Origin: Psychrobacter sp. LV10R520-6 | Lineage (GTDB): Bacteria > Pseudomonadota > Gammaproteobacteria > Pseudomonadales > Moraxellaceae | NCBI RefSeq assembly: GCF_900182925.1 | Contig: NZ_LT900024.1 | Location: forward strand, 310,001-374,000 | DNA: 64,000 nt | Reading direction: 5' to 3' | Shown: one piece after another, positions 28,853-38,118 of the stretch | How positions within the stretch are numbered: position 1 is the stretch's first letter | Layout of the letters: each line of letters begins with the position of its first letter | Program-made: the position numbers and the translations under genes | The notes under the pieces: model-generated | Database searches by the model: none | Told to the model about the DNA's origin: nothing | What the model saw: only the letters and a program-made list of their open reading frames with translations

Positions 28853-30217
28853 ATGATGGATAATAATGATTTAAAAGAGTCAAACGCTAAGCAACTCGAT
28901 ACTACTGATCATAAAGAAACGCTACAAGCTCACAAACAAGCAAACTCATCAAAGCTGACCGAGCAGCAAGTGCTTATTGCCGGTGGTGGTCATGTCGGTT
29001 TGTCCTTTGCGTTATTGTTAGCACATCATGGCATTGCCAGTACTTTGTTAGAGAAAAACAGCTATCCGACTATTAGTCCAAACGATGACAGCAAGCGTAG
29101 CCATTATTTAGACAGCCGTAATACCGCGTTGTCGCGTCGGACGGTACAGATTTATCAAGAAATTGGCTTATGGTCAGAGTTACAAAGCCATGCCTGCCGT
29201 ATTGATGCGGTGCAGATTAGCGAGCAAGGCAGCTTTGGGCATGCGCAGCTGAATAAGGCTGATGAGAAGGTAGAATCATTTGGGCAAGTGATGGAAAACG
29301 CTTGGCTGGGTCGTAAGCTATTATTGGCCGCGCAACAGGAGGCTCTGATTACTCTAATAGACAAGGCTAATGTCACGGCTGTTGAGCAGCAGACAGGCTC
29401 ACAATCAACAGCTGGGGTCACGCTTAGCTTTACCTATTATGATAGCGATGAGCACGAGCAGCAATTACAGGGTAGTGTATTAGTGGCTTGTGATGGTCGC
29501 GATTCTACTGTGCGCCAGCTCTTAGATATTGGCACGACGACTTATGATTACGGACAAACGGCTATCGTGGGCGTGGTACAGACCGATCAGCCGCATGAGC
29601 ATGTCGCTATTGAGCGCTTTAGTCCAGCAGGGCCACTGGCGGTATTGCCATTGACTGATCCCGAGGGTGATGGCAATGATGACTATCAGACGGGTTATCG
29701 ACGTTCGGTGGTTTGGGTCTGTCCAACCGGCGAAGAGACTCAATATTTGGAAGATGATGAACATTTCTTGCAGACTTTGCAGCAAGCCTTTGGCCAGCGC
29801 GCTGGCACGTTTACCACGGCTGGTCGTCGCGGCGCTTATCCATTAACGCGTGTGCTGGCAGATGCACAAGTTGATGGCCGCTGCGTCATCATGGGTAATG
29901 CGGCTCACACCTTGCATCCAGTAGCGGGTCAGGGCTTTAACCTCTGTATGCGTGATGCACACGTGCTCGCGCAGATGATGAGTGCGCAAGTGCTAAAGGG
30001 TGCCGATATTGGTGATCCGCAATTGCTAAAACGCTATGAGAAATCACGGCAAACCGATCAAAAGCGAGTCATTCGTTTTTGTGATGCGGTAGTACACGGC
30101 TTTACCCATCCCAATCCTGCTATTAAGCTGGCGCGTAATATGGCCTTGGTTGCCTTTGATAAGTTGCCCAATATTAAACCGTTAATTGCTAATTATGCAA
30201 TGGGTTTGAAGTCATAA
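28853..30217 (+). CDS. ubiH: UbiH-type FAD-dependent hydroxylase of ubiquinone synthesis
   Basis: This is a 454-residue flavoprotein monooxygenase of the UbiH/UbiF/COQ6 family. It has an N-terminal dinucleotide fold (IAGGGHVGLSFAL, near residue 42), VACDGRDSTVRQLL in the middle, and GNAAHTLHPVAGQGFNL near residue 345, the form usual in UbiH. It should hydroxylate the ring of a polyprenylated ubiquinone precursor. An upstream in-frame start at 28709 lies inside the repeat and is rejected; the ATG at 28853 has TAGGA 7 bases before it. The first 35 residues are polar and unlike the family. A second family member follows 51 bases later. Confidence 0.85.
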   Translation: MMDNNDLKESNAKQLDTTDHKETLQAHKQANSSKLTEQQVLIAGGGHVGLSFALLLAHHGIASTLLEKNSYPTISPNDDSKRSHYLDSRNTALSRRTVQIYQEIGLWSELQSHACRIDAVQISEQGSFGHAQLNKADEKVESFGQVMENAWLGRKLLLAAQQEALITLIDKANVTAVEQQTGSQSTAGVTLSFTYYDSDEHEQQLQGSVLVACDGRDSTVRQLLDIGTTTYDYGQTAIVGVVQTDQPHEHVAIERFSPAGPLAVLPLTDPEGDGNDDYQTGYRRSVVWVCPTGEETQYLEDDEHFLQTLQQAFGQRAGTFTTAGRRGAYPLTRVLADAQVDGRCVIMGNAAHTLHPVAGQGFNLCMRDAHVLAQMMSAQVLKGADIGDPQLLKRYEKSRQTDQKRVIRFCDAVVHGFTHPNPAIKLARNMALVAFDKLPNIKPLIANYAMGLKS

Positions 30218-30268
30218 GCTTTATATTGAAGGTATTTATACTGATAGTTTTATACTGAAGGATACTTT

Positions 30269-31537
30269 ATGAAAAACAACCATACGCTTATTATTGGCGG
30301 CGGTATCGTCGGTGCCAGTCTGGCGCTAAAATTAGCCCAAGCCAAACGACGGGTTACTTTGATTGATGCACGACCCAAACGCAATGATGCAGATTGGCAA
30401 GACAAACTCAGCCACCGAGATGCGCGGGTCTATGCGCTCAGCCTTGCCAGTATCGAGTTGCTAAAAGATATCGGTACCTGGCAAAAAATTGCTGCCTCAA
30501 GTCGTAAAGCCGACTATTCGCAAATGCAGGTATGGCAGCTCAACGGTATTGGCGAGTTAAAGTTCGGTGATCAAGACAGCTGTGATAAAAAAAATGCAGC
30601 TCCTAAGCTACTCGGTAGTATGGTAGAGCCGACGGTCATTGAGTATGCCCTTTGGCAGCGCTTGCAGGAAGATGATGTTAAGGATTATCTGACGGTCATT
30701 GCAGGGCAAAAGGTCATACAAATGGACTGGCGGGGTGGGCAACAAGGCTACCGGGTCACATTAGACGATGGCACGGCGATTGATGCGGGTCTGTTAATTG
30801 GTTCTGACGGTCGTGGCTCGTTTGTCCGTCGGCAAGCAGGGATTGAGCTGGATACTTTAGATTATAATCAAACAGCGATTTGCTGCGCGATTCAAACGGT
30901 TAAGCCCCATCAAGCGACCGCTCGCCAAGCGATGCTGCCGACCGGTACGCTTGCATTATTACCATTAGCAGATATCACCGCAGAAGATAAAGCCAATCCG
31001 CAGCATTGGCAGTCAGTGGTCTGGACATTACCACGCAATCAGGCGCTGGAGCTTGAAACCCAAGAGCCACGTGTTATCGCTGATAAATTAGCGGCTGCTA
31101 GTACTTATGAGCTTGGCGCTATCAGTCAAATTGAATCGATTGCGAGCTTTCCGTTAACGGCGCAGCAAGCACGCAGTTATGTTGCTGACAATCTAGTATT
31201 AATCGGTGACGCTGCGCATGGCGTGCATCCGCTAGCTGGCCAAGGATTGAATCTTGGCATGCTCGATGTACAAGCATTAAGCAATCAACTAGAGCATGAT
31301 TTTGCCCGTAGTGGTGGCAAATTATGGGGAGCCACTCAAACACTGCGCACCTATGAGCGCCTGCGTCGTCCGCATAACAGTCTGATGATGCACAGCTTTT
31401 CTGCGCTTAATTGGCTGTTTGCCGGCGAGTTTGCGCAACTGCGACCTATCCAACAATTGCGTAATGAAGGTATGTCTCGGGTCAGTAAAATCAAACCGTT
31501 GATGCGACTTTTTGCTAAGCAAGCGAGTGGGGTGTAG
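30269..31537 (+). CDS. Second UbiH/UbiF/VisC-family FAD hydroxylase
   Basis: This 422-residue protein of the same family has GGGIVGASLALKLAQ near residue 10, SDGRGSFVRRQAG near residue 180, and IGDAAHGVHPLAGQGLNLGM near residues 312-331. The GDAAH form suggests the UbiF/UbiI/VisC branch rather than UbiH. It probably hydroxylates another position of the ubiquinone ring; which one cannot be read from sequence alone. The start is ATG at 30269 behind GAAGGATACTTT. It is likely co-transcribed with the preceding gene. Confidence 0.83.
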   Translation: MKNNHTLIIGGGIVGASLALKLAQAKRRVTLIDARPKRNDADWQDKLSHRDARVYALSLASIELLKDIGTWQKIAASSRKADYSQMQVWQLNGIGELKFGDQDSCDKKNAAPKLLGSMVEPTVIEYALWQRLQEDDVKDYLTVIAGQKVIQMDWRGGQQGYRVTLDDGTAIDAGLLIGSDGRGSFVRRQAGIELDTLDYNQTAICCAIQTVKPHQATARQAMLPTGTLALLPLADITAEDKANPQHWQSVVWTLPRNQALELETQEPRVIADKLAAASTYELGAISQIESIASFPLTAQQARSYVADNLVLIGDAAHGVHPLAGQGLNLGMLDVQALSNQLEHDFARSGGKLWGATQTLRTYERLRRPHNSLMMHSFSALNWLFAGEFAQLRPIQQLRNEGMSRVSKIKPLMRLFAKQASGV

Positions 31538-31884
31538 GGGTTTATGTCTATGACACTTAATAGCGCAAAGCAGAGTAGGTTAAATGAGTAAATCTTGGTT
31601 TTCATTTCAACAGCAACTTAACAGTCTAAATGGTTACGTAGTTTGAACTTTATTCGTAATGTCAGCGCTCATCATAGTCGACTATGGAATGCTAATATTC
31701 TTGAACAATCAGCTCCTATCAAATTAGATGAAAAATGGACATTGCTTGTAAATCATCGACCATTTTTTTATTTTTGTATCATGCAGCATATGCTAAAGGT
31801 TATTTGTCCTAATTCTAGTTGGGGTAAACGCTAAAATGTATCTGATAGCAGGCTAATATTAGAGCACAGGATAAATATTTATAT
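31538..31884. other. Intergenic region after the ubi pair
   Basis: No supported gene; a 63-codon frame at 31643-31834 has no recognisable similarity. A weak hairpin with a T-run (AAAATGG...CCATTTTTTT, about 31730-31770) may terminate the ubi transcript. Confidence 0.4.
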
Positions 31885-32796
31885 CTACCCAAACGCCGAA
31901 AACACCACCATCAGCACCGGCGAGACAATATTGATAATAAAACCAAAGCTGATGGCAAGCGGTACGACTTTAAGGCCGCCTGATTGCTGAATAATCGGTA
32001 AGGTAAAGTCCATACTGGTCGCGCCGCCAAGCCCTACCGCCGATGATGGATACTTGCGCATAAATACCGGGATAAACAACAGCGCAAAGAACTCACGTAT
32101 TAAGTCATTAAACAGCGCCACACTGCCCCAAATCGCTCCATAAGCGTCGGTCATCACAATGGCCGATAGTGAATACCAGCCAAAGCCTGACGCCAGTGCC
32201 AGCCCTTTAGTCCAAGACACCTCTGAAAATAATAGCGCAAAACCTAGACCGCCAACCAGCACCGACAGTGTAAAAATGATACTCATCTCAACGCCGCGCT
32301 TATTCAGTATCACTTCTTTCAGGGTAATACCTGAGCCTTTAAGACCAATGCCAACTAGCAATATCAGCAGCATAAGCATGACTGTCATAGAGTTTTCAGG
32401 GGGCATATAAGATTCTGGTAAAAAGTATCCAATGACAAAACCAATCGCTACGCAAATGACCTGTACTAAGCTGCCACGGATACTGACCCGATGTTGCTGA
32501 CTTTTTGCGGTTGGCTTTTTGGCATGCCATGGGCGCAGCCGATCAAACAACATGAGTGCAAATAATCCGGTGCCGACGGTCAGTATCGATAGCACGGTTA
32601 CATACAGCGCAATCTCACCCAGTTGGCTGCCCAGCTCTTCCACTTTTGACAGCTCAATACCGATAAGCGTTAAGATAATAAATACTAAATAAGATAAGCT
32701 CTTGTCAGCAAACCTCGTCACCTTCGGGCTGGTAGGAATAACAAAGCCAATGAACAATGGCATTAAGACTAAAACAAGGGTGATTAGGCTTTGCAT
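31885..32796 (-). CDS. lysO: LysO-type lysine exporter (DUF340 family)
   Basis: This 303-residue membrane protein has about eight hydrophobic helices and matches the LysO/YbjE pattern. It has an N-terminal helical pair, then VGIGLKGSGITLKEVILNKRG, and the signature SGFGWYSLSAIVMTDAYG followed by LGGATSMDFTLPIIQQSGG. The E. coli homologue exports lysine and its toxic analogues. The start is ATG at 32796. It lies between ubi and nad genes with no operon partner. Confidence 0.82.
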   Translation of the reverse strand: MQSLITLVLVLMPLFIGFVIPTSPKVTRFADKSLSYLVFIILTLIGIELSKVEELGSQLGEIALYVTVLSILTVGTGLFALMLFDRLRPWHAKKPTAKSQQHRVSIRGSLVQVICVAIGFVIGYFLPESYMPPENSMTVMLMLLILLVGIGLKGSGITLKEVILNKRGVEMSIIFTLSVLVGGLGFALLFSEVSWTKGLALASGFGWYSLSAIVMTDAYGAIWGSVALFNDLIREFFALLFIPVFMRKYPSSAVGLGGATSMDFTLPIIQQSGGLKVVPLAISFGFIINIVSPVLMVVFSAFG

Positions 32797-32967
32797 GGTG
32801 GCAGGCTCGTAACATTTTTAACAAACCGGTGATTGTAGCATATTAGGCGATTAAAGCTGACTTGAGCCTGCAAAATTCATTACTGAAGTATGGTTTTATA
32901 AACTAGGCCTTCAAAAATAAATGGCACGCAAGAATAGTAACCGTTATGACATTTAGCTCAAAAATTA

Positions 32968-35061
32968 TTAAACAGTAGCAACCGCCTGTAAATGTTTGGC
33001 ATCTACGTCATTTACCCTAGGCTTGTTCAACCAATCCATTGCGTTATCTATGCTATCTGTTTTGCTTGCTAAGAAAGGCTCAATGATACTTATTAAAGGC
33101 TGGCTTGCTAAAAGCGGATAATCTTTTCTAGAATGTCCACCGCGACTTTCACAGCGCTGATAAGCGGATTGGATAATAAGGGTCGCTAATTGCAATTGTC
33201 GTGTTAGCTGAAAATGGGGAAGGCTCTTGAATGTAGTAGAAGCCTCTAAGCCAAAACATTGACACTCCTGTTGCCACTGTTGTATTTGTGCCAGTGCTTG
33301 TTCTAATTGCACCGCGCTACGCATGATACCCATATGGCTGCTCATCAAGGCTTTTAACTTCGCGGTGATGTCGTTAATGTTGGCATTGCTATCAACATGA
33401 ATACTGCCGTTGATATTAAGAGCCTCTTTATGTTCAGCTATTGAGCCGAATGAGGGCAGGGCGATAGTCTGAGTATCAGCTATTTGCAGCGGTGTCCAAA
33501 TATTAGAAGTGAAAGTTGAAGTGAAAGTTGAAGTGAAAGTTGAAGTGGAAAATGCTGATTTGGTACTGGGGTTAGTTTTTTTAGAGGACTCAGACATTGC
33601 TTCTAAATAGCGAGGTAGATGAGCGGCAATATTGCGTCCAACCACCACACATTCTAATAAAGAGTTACTCGCCAACCGGTTAGCACCATGCAAACCCGTA
33701 TAAGCGACTTCACCAGCAGCATATAATCCTTGTACGTCGGTCAAGCCATTGGCGCAAGTGACCACACCGCCGCAACTATAATGGGCGGTCGGGGCTACCG
33801 GAATGGGGTCAGTAGTGATATCGATGCCAAGGTCTAATAGCGTCTGATGAATTTGCGGAAAATGCTGCTGCAAAAACTCCGCTGGCAGGTGACTGACGTC
33901 AAGATGGACATAGCCAAAACCGTTATTATTAATTTGCTCAGCAATTGCACGCGCAACGATATCTCGCGGTGCCAGCTCAGCGCGCGGATCAAGGTCCAAC
34001 ATAAAGCGTTTGCCTGTTTGTGGACAATATAGATGGCCACCTTCGCCGCGCAAAGCTTCTGAAACCAGAAAATTACTGTTCCCTAATGCCAAACCCGTCG
34101 GGTGAAATTGAATAAATTCTAAGTTTGCCAATCGACAGCCCGCTTGCCATGCCATCATCAACCCATCGCCCACACAGACGTTGGGAGCGCTGGCACGTTG
34201 AAACAGTTGCCCTAAACCGCCACTTGCCAGTACTACCGCACGACCATAAACGGTCAATTGGCGCTGAGTATTGTGGTCAAAGACAATTGCACCTTGGCAG
34301 TGTTGGTGTGGGTTTGAGGCTGCTGCTTGCACAGTCAAACTGGTGCCGTTTAATGACTCATTTGACGCTTCTGTTAATAACGTCAGCGCCTCATGATAAG
34401 GCAAAATAGTGATATTAGTAGCAGCTTGTGCTTGTGCCGATAGCGTTTGCATAATATGTCGACCGGTGGCATCGTCAGCGTGAGCGACTCGTCTGCAGCC
34501 ATGGCCGCCTTCTTTGGTCAAATGCAAATTGGCTGTTTGTAATTCAGCCAGAGCGTCAGTAGTCGCCTTAACTGCTTTTCCATTCAGAATATTGTTTTTA
34601 ATGTTGACTTGAACGTTATTTTTCTGAGTATCGTTAATGTGAGAAACTTGGGTAAATGGCACGCCTTGGGCACATAGCCATTGTACGGCTTGTTGTCCCG
34701 CACTTAATATACGGGTGGTATTATCGGTAGCACATAGTCCTGCGCCAGCGATAAGTGTGTCCGCCACATGATCAGCGATGGAGTCATTTTTGTCTAAGCT
34801 TGCCGCGATACCGCCTTGGGCATAATGACTTGAGCAAGTTTCTAGCGCTGCTTTACTTAAAATAGTAACACTTAGCGATTTTGGCAAGGCCAGCGCCGTA
34901 CTTAGTCCTGCGAGTCCGGCACCGATGATAAGAACGTCTGTTTTGATAGAAGACTGAGGTTCAGCAGTCATTGTTTTATTAACATTAGGTTTTTTTACGT
35001 TAAGCTTTTCAAAACCAGTCTCGTCAACGCCTTTACTCTCAGTGCTTACTATTGCGCTCAT
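32968..35061 (-). CDS. nadB: L-aspartate oxidase
   Basis: NadB oxidises L-aspartate to iminoaspartate, the first step of de novo NAD synthesis; NadA uses the product. FAD-binding motifs are clear: LIIGAGLAGLSTALAL, SHYAQGGIAAS, ADDATGRHIM, EFIQFHPTG and HYSCGGV. I start at the ATG at 35061, one base past the nadA stop, because GGAG lies 9 bases before it; an upstream ATG at 35079 is possible. The 697 residues exceed the usual 530-550. The excess is a polar N-terminal extension of about 40 residues and a Ser/Thr/Phe-rich linker near residue 510 built on a 12-bp tandem repeat. It is coupled to nadA. Confidence 0.93.
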   Translation of the reverse strand: MSAIVSTESKGVDETGFEKLNVKKPNVNKTMTAEPQSSIKTDVLIIGAGLAGLSTALALPKSLSVTILSKAALETCSSHYAQGGIAASLDKNDSIADHVADTLIAGAGLCATDNTTRILSAGQQAVQWLCAQGVPFTQVSHINDTQKNNVQVNIKNNILNGKAVKATTDALAELQTANLHLTKEGGHGCRRVAHADDATGRHIMQTLSAQAQAATNITILPYHEALTLLTEASNESLNGTSLTVQAAASNPHQHCQGAIVFDHNTQRQLTVYGRAVVLASGGLGQLFQRASAPNVCVGDGLMMAWQAGCRLANLEFIQFHPTGLALGNSNFLVSEALRGEGGHLYCPQTGKRFMLDLDPRAELAPRDIVARAIAEQINNNGFGYVHLDVSHLPAEFLQQHFPQIHQTLLDLGIDITTDPIPVAPTAHYSCGGVVTCANGLTDVQGLYAAGEVAYTGLHGANRLASNSLLECVVVGRNIAAHLPRYLEAMSESSKKTNPSTKSAFSTSTFTSTFTSTFTSNIWTPLQIADTQTIALPSFGSIAEHKEALNINGSIHVDSNANINDITAKLKALMSSHMGIMRSAVQLEQALAQIQQWQQECQCFGLEASTTFKSLPHFQLTRQLQLATLIIQSAYQRCESRGGHSRKDYPLLASQPLISIIEPFLASKTDSIDNAMDWLNKPRVNDVDAKHLQAVATV
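33506..33549. repeat. 12-bp tandem repeat in the nadB linker
   Basis: The unit GAAGTGAAAGTT is repeated three times plus a partial fourth. On the coding strand it gives a Thr-Ser-Thr-Phe repeat. In-frame slippage would lengthen or shorten the linker without breaking the gene. Confidence 0.85.
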
Positions 35062-35062
35062 A

Positions 35063-36202
35063 TCAGGCAGCTCCGACATTAGCAAACAGCGGACGGTCTT
35101 TAATAATATCGCCACTGGCAGTCACGCGTTGTTTTTCTGCGGCGGCAAAATCAAGCATCCGCTGTAGTGGCTTTCTAGCCGCTGTTGCTAGTTCAGGCGT
35201 TAGAGTGACCTCGCCGCTGTGCTGAGTTAAACACTGCTCGATACCTTGTAAGCCATTCATCGCCATCCATGGACAAAAAGCACAGCTTTTACAGCTGGCA
35301 CTTTCACCCGCTGTAGGTGCCGCTAAGAAGCGTTTATGCGGTGAGCGCTTTTGCATTTCGTGCAAGATACCTAAGTCAGTGGCGACAATAAAGGTATCGG
35401 CATCCATCTCATAAGTTGATTTAAGCAGCTTACTGGTCGAGCCGACCACATCGGCCAATTGCACGACGCTATCAGGAGATTCAGGATGTACCAACACTTT
35501 TGCTGCTGGATGTTCTGCTTTTAACTGCTCAAGCTCTGTGGCTTTAAACTCATTATGCACCATACAAGAACCTTGCCATAACAGCATATCAGCGCCCGTT
35601 TCCTGCGCAATATACTTACCTAGATGTCTATCAGGACCCCAAATAATCGCTTCACCTTGCTCATGCAAATGACGGATGATATCAATGCCCACCGATGAGG
35701 TCACCACCCAATCAGCGCGCGCCTTAACCGCTGCGCTAGTATTGGCATAGACCACCACAGTACGCTCAGGATGGGCATCACAAAAGGAAGAAAATTCATC
35801 GGCAGGGCAGCCCAAATCGAGAGAGCATTCCGCCTCTAAGTCTGGCATTAGGACGGTTTTTTCCATACTCAAGATTTTAGCCGATTCGCCCATAAAGCGA
35901 ACCCCAGCGACTACTAAGGTCTGCGCGCTATGAGCTTGTCCAAAGCGAGCCATTTCTAACGAGTCACCCACACAGCCACCGGTTGCCAATGCCAAATCTT
36001 GAATAAAAGGGTCGACATAGTAATGTGCGACCAGCACCGCGTTATTGTCTTTTAACAGCTGTTTAATATTGTCCTCAACTACCAAACGCTCAGCGCGCGG
36101 CAAATCAGCTGGCATTTTGGCCTTGGCATATTCGATATTAAGCTTAATAGCACTGCGGTTGTCAGTACTTAATAGGGGAGCGTCATAAGGATAAGTTTTC
36201 AT
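35063..36202 (-). CDS. nadA: Quinolinate synthase
   Basis: NadA condenses iminoaspartate with dihydroxyacetone phosphate to give quinolinate, using an oxygen-sensitive [4Fe-4S] cluster. [23 protein letters not shown], the CSLDLGCP segment and [13 protein letters not shown] match the family and supply the cluster cysteines. The 379-residue start at 36202 has AGAGG 9 bases before the ATG; a longer TTG-started form is less likely. It is upstream of nadB in the same transcript, with a palindromic candidate operator about 100 bases before its start. Confidence 0.93.
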   Translation of the reverse strand: MKTYPYDAPLLSTDNRSAIKLNIEYAKAKMPADLPRAERLVVEDNIKQLLKDNNAVLVAHYYVDPFIQDLALATGGCVGDSLEMARFGQAHSAQTLVVAGVRFMGESAKILSMEKTVLMPDLEAECSLDLGCPADEFSSFCDAHPERTVVVYANTSAAVKARADWVVTSSVGIDIIRHLHEQGEAIIWGPDRHLGKYIAQETGADMLLWQGSCMVHNEFKATELEQLKAEHPAAKVLVHPESPDSVVQLADVVGSTSKLLKSTYEMDADTFIVATDLGILHEMQKRSPHKRFLAAPTAGESASCKSCAFCPWMAMNGLQGIEQCLTQHSGEVTLTPELATAARKPLQRMLDFAAAEKQRVTASGDIIKDRPLFANVGAA

Positions 36203-36299
36203 AAATGCGTGCCTCTGGTGCGATAACAATAATAAATAAACGGCTAGAAGTGATTAAAACCAGGCGAATTACCCTAGCAGTTGAATTACGATACTTTAA

Positions 36300-36320
36300 T
36301 TATGCTCATTTTGAGCATAA
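36300..36320. promoter_or_regulatory. Palindromic candidate operator between nadA and the regulator gene
   Basis: TTATGCTCA-TTT-TGAGCATAA is a perfect 9-bp-arm palindrome in the 317-bp divergent gap (36203-36519), which otherwise shows nothing recognisable. A near copy lies before nadC at 37974. Binding by the adjacent Nudix-like regulator is inferred. Confidence 0.65.
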
Positions 36321-36519
36321 GTGCAAGTTATTTTTGTAGCATTTACTTTTTAAAGCTATTATTTAGCACGGTAACGATTCAGCATGGTAATGATAGCTAT
36401 CTGTAGTGATAAGACAGAATTTAGGACCCTATTCACGCTATACTGAGTTTTGCTATCAGCATCTTGCTTTATTAAAGCATCACTACATTATTAAAAATAA
36501 AGGGTAATCAATAAACACT

Positions 36520-37623
36520 ATGACGTTGTCTTATTCGCATGCGCACCAGCAGGGTAATGGCACCACCGAAGTGGTCGCCGTGCTTGTCGCTATCACTGAC
36601 CATACAGCACGTGTCCTAACGGTAGACCAAGGTAAGCTGCTACCCAATGGCCCTTTAATGCCCTTACATCGCTCGTTGCAAGCGGGCGTGCGTCAGTGGG
36701 TTGAAGAGCAGACGCAGCAACCGCTGGGTTATTTAGAGCAGTTATATACCTTTGTCGATACCAATCGCCGCAATATCGATGGTCATGCGCTGGTCTACGT
36801 CAGCTATTTAGGCTTAGTACAAGAGACCCAAACGGCTAATTTACAAAGCCAAGCGTTATGGCGCGATTGGTATGATTATTTTCCATGGGAAAATCATTTG
36901 GCTGGCGCGCCTGCTATCATTACGCGCTTTATTGTGCCTGCATTATTGACTTGGGCAGATGCTGCAGTAGATACGACTGCCCAGCATCGCCGCCGTCAGC
37001 GCATCCGCTTATGTTGGGGTGTGGGTACGGAGTTTTTGCAAGACGATGAAGATAAAGATAAAAATAAAGAAGGTCATCCTGAATTAAGCGACAATCATGA
37101 ATATGATAGAAACGAGTACGCAAGTAGTGAGTCCGCAGGTAGTAACTATGAGTATGAATGGGTTGCAGAGCATGTGTTGCTGCGTTATGAGATGCTATAC
37201 GAAGCCGGTCTGATTCCGGAAGCGCCCACTTATCCGCCTACTTACTTATCCAATGATCAGCCTAATAAATTGCCAGCGGATTGGTCACAAATGATAGGCG
37301 TGCCGATGTACTACGACCATCGCCGCGTGATTGCCACTGCCATCTCAAGGCTACGAGCAAAGATTGAGTATCGGCCCCTTATCTTTGGCTTGATGCCTGA
37401 TGTCTTCACCTTATCGCAGCTACAACAAAGTATTGAAGCTTTATCAGGGATGCGTTTGCACAAGCAAAACTTTCGCCGTCTACTGGATTCGCAAAATTTA
37501 GTCATGCCGACCGGAGAGAGCAGTAATGCTCAGCGTGGTCGCCCAGCGAAGCTATTCCGCTTCCGTCATGATATTGAATTACAAAGCTTATTGATGGATA
37601 GCAAGTTGCCCAAACGTAAATAG
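36520..37623 (+). CDS. Nudix-like winged-helix regulator, NadQ/NrtR type, of NAD genes
   Basis: The 367-residue protein has an N-terminal Nudix-like half without a full catalytic Nudix box (for example VVAVLVAITD, residues 19-28, and a YVSYLGLV strand). A C-terminal helix-turn-helix region (FTLSQLQQSIEALSGMRLHK, about residues 305-324) ends in GRPAKLFRF, the terminal signature of NrtR-like and COG4111 regulators. An acidic insert lies at about residues 172-210. It sits divergent from nadAB and upstream of nadC. This position and the two palindromes suggest that it represses both. The NadQ versus NrtR assignment is uncertain. Confidence 0.72.
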   Translation: MTLSYSHAHQQGNGTTEVVAVLVAITDHTARVLTVDQGKLLPNGPLMPLHRSLQAGVRQWVEEQTQQPLGYLEQLYTFVDTNRRNIDGHALVYVSYLGLVQETQTANLQSQALWRDWYDYFPWENHLAGAPAIITRFIVPALLTWADAAVDTTAQHRRRQRIRLCWGVGTEFLQDDEDKDKNKEGHPELSDNHEYDRNEYASSESAGSNYEYEWVAEHVLLRYEMLYEAGLIPEAPTYPPTYLSNDQPNKLPADWSQMIGVPMYYDHRRVIATAISRLRAKIEYRPLIFGLMPDVFTLSQLQQSIEALSGMRLHKQNFRRLLDSQNLVMPTGESSNAQRGRPAKLFRFRHDIELQSLLMDSKLPKRK

Positions 37624-37733
37624 CTTTTATAGCTGTTCAAAACATAGCCAGTCCAAACATAGCCAGCCCAAAAAATAAACTAACATGGTCAAACTCCTCA
37701 AGTCTGCTAATGTAGTACCTAGCGTCGTCATAA

Positions 37734-37878
37734 TATAGTCAGTTCAAAATAAAAAAGAGTCGTTTATACGACGTGCTACTGGTATAAATTTTTCTGGCGT
37801 GCGGTTCGCAAGCGGGACAGAGGCTGCAAAAAATTCACACCAGTAGCACTGTGTCGTTTTTAAATTAGATTAACTATA
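37734..37878 (+). repeat. TATAGT-ended palindromic repeat, copy 4 (best preserved)
   Basis: It begins TATAGTCAGTTCAAAATAAA and ends TTAGATTAACTATA; the ends match as imperfect 21-bp inverted repeats. Inside, GTGCTACTGGT (37773-37783) and ACCAGTAGCAC (37839-37849) form a perfect 11-bp stem around a core shared with the other copies. 145 bp, no ORF. Before it, 37624-37733 holds only a short duplicated CATAGCCAG(T/C)CCAAA. Confidence 0.75.
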
Positions 37879-37973
37879 CTAACAATAGTCTGTTTCGTTA
37901 TTTTTAAAAAGTGCTGCTCTATCTTGCGACCAGACTTGTTTTATCTTGCGAGCGCGCTTGCTTTACGCTATAT

Positions 37974-37994
37974 TTATGCTCACTTTGAGTTTAA
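37974..37994. promoter_or_regulatory. Second palindromic candidate operator, upstream of nadC
   Basis: TTATGCTCA-CTT-TGAGTTTAA matches the site at 36300 in its whole left arm and in 7 of 9 right-arm bases. It lies 125 bases before nadC, with a 68-bp repeat in between. Confidence 0.6.
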
Positions 37995-38016
37995 ATAGTT
38001 AGATTTTGATAAGTGG

Positions 38017-38084
38017 TATAGTCGATTAAAAATAAAAGAGAGTCATTTGTAGCAATGCGCCGTTTCTAAATTGGATTAACTATA
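38017..38084 (+). repeat. TATAGT-ended repeat, 68-bp internally deleted copy
   Basis: It begins TATAGTCGATTAAAAATAAA and ends TTGGATTAACTATA, the same ends as the 145-bp copy 140 bases upstream, but lacks most of the core. It lies between the candidate nadC operator and the nadC start. Confidence 0.7.
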
Positions 38085-38118
38085 CTGATATTAATAAAAA
38101 GCAAAATAAGGGGCAAAG

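Noticed and set aside
31643..31834. 63-codon ORF after the ubi pair
   Set aside because: No similarity recognised, no ribosome-binding site, and its 3' part overlaps a terminator-like hairpin.
33506..33549. Possible CRISPR-like repeat
   Set aside because: The 12-bp units are directly tandem, without spacers, and lie inside the nadB coding frame.
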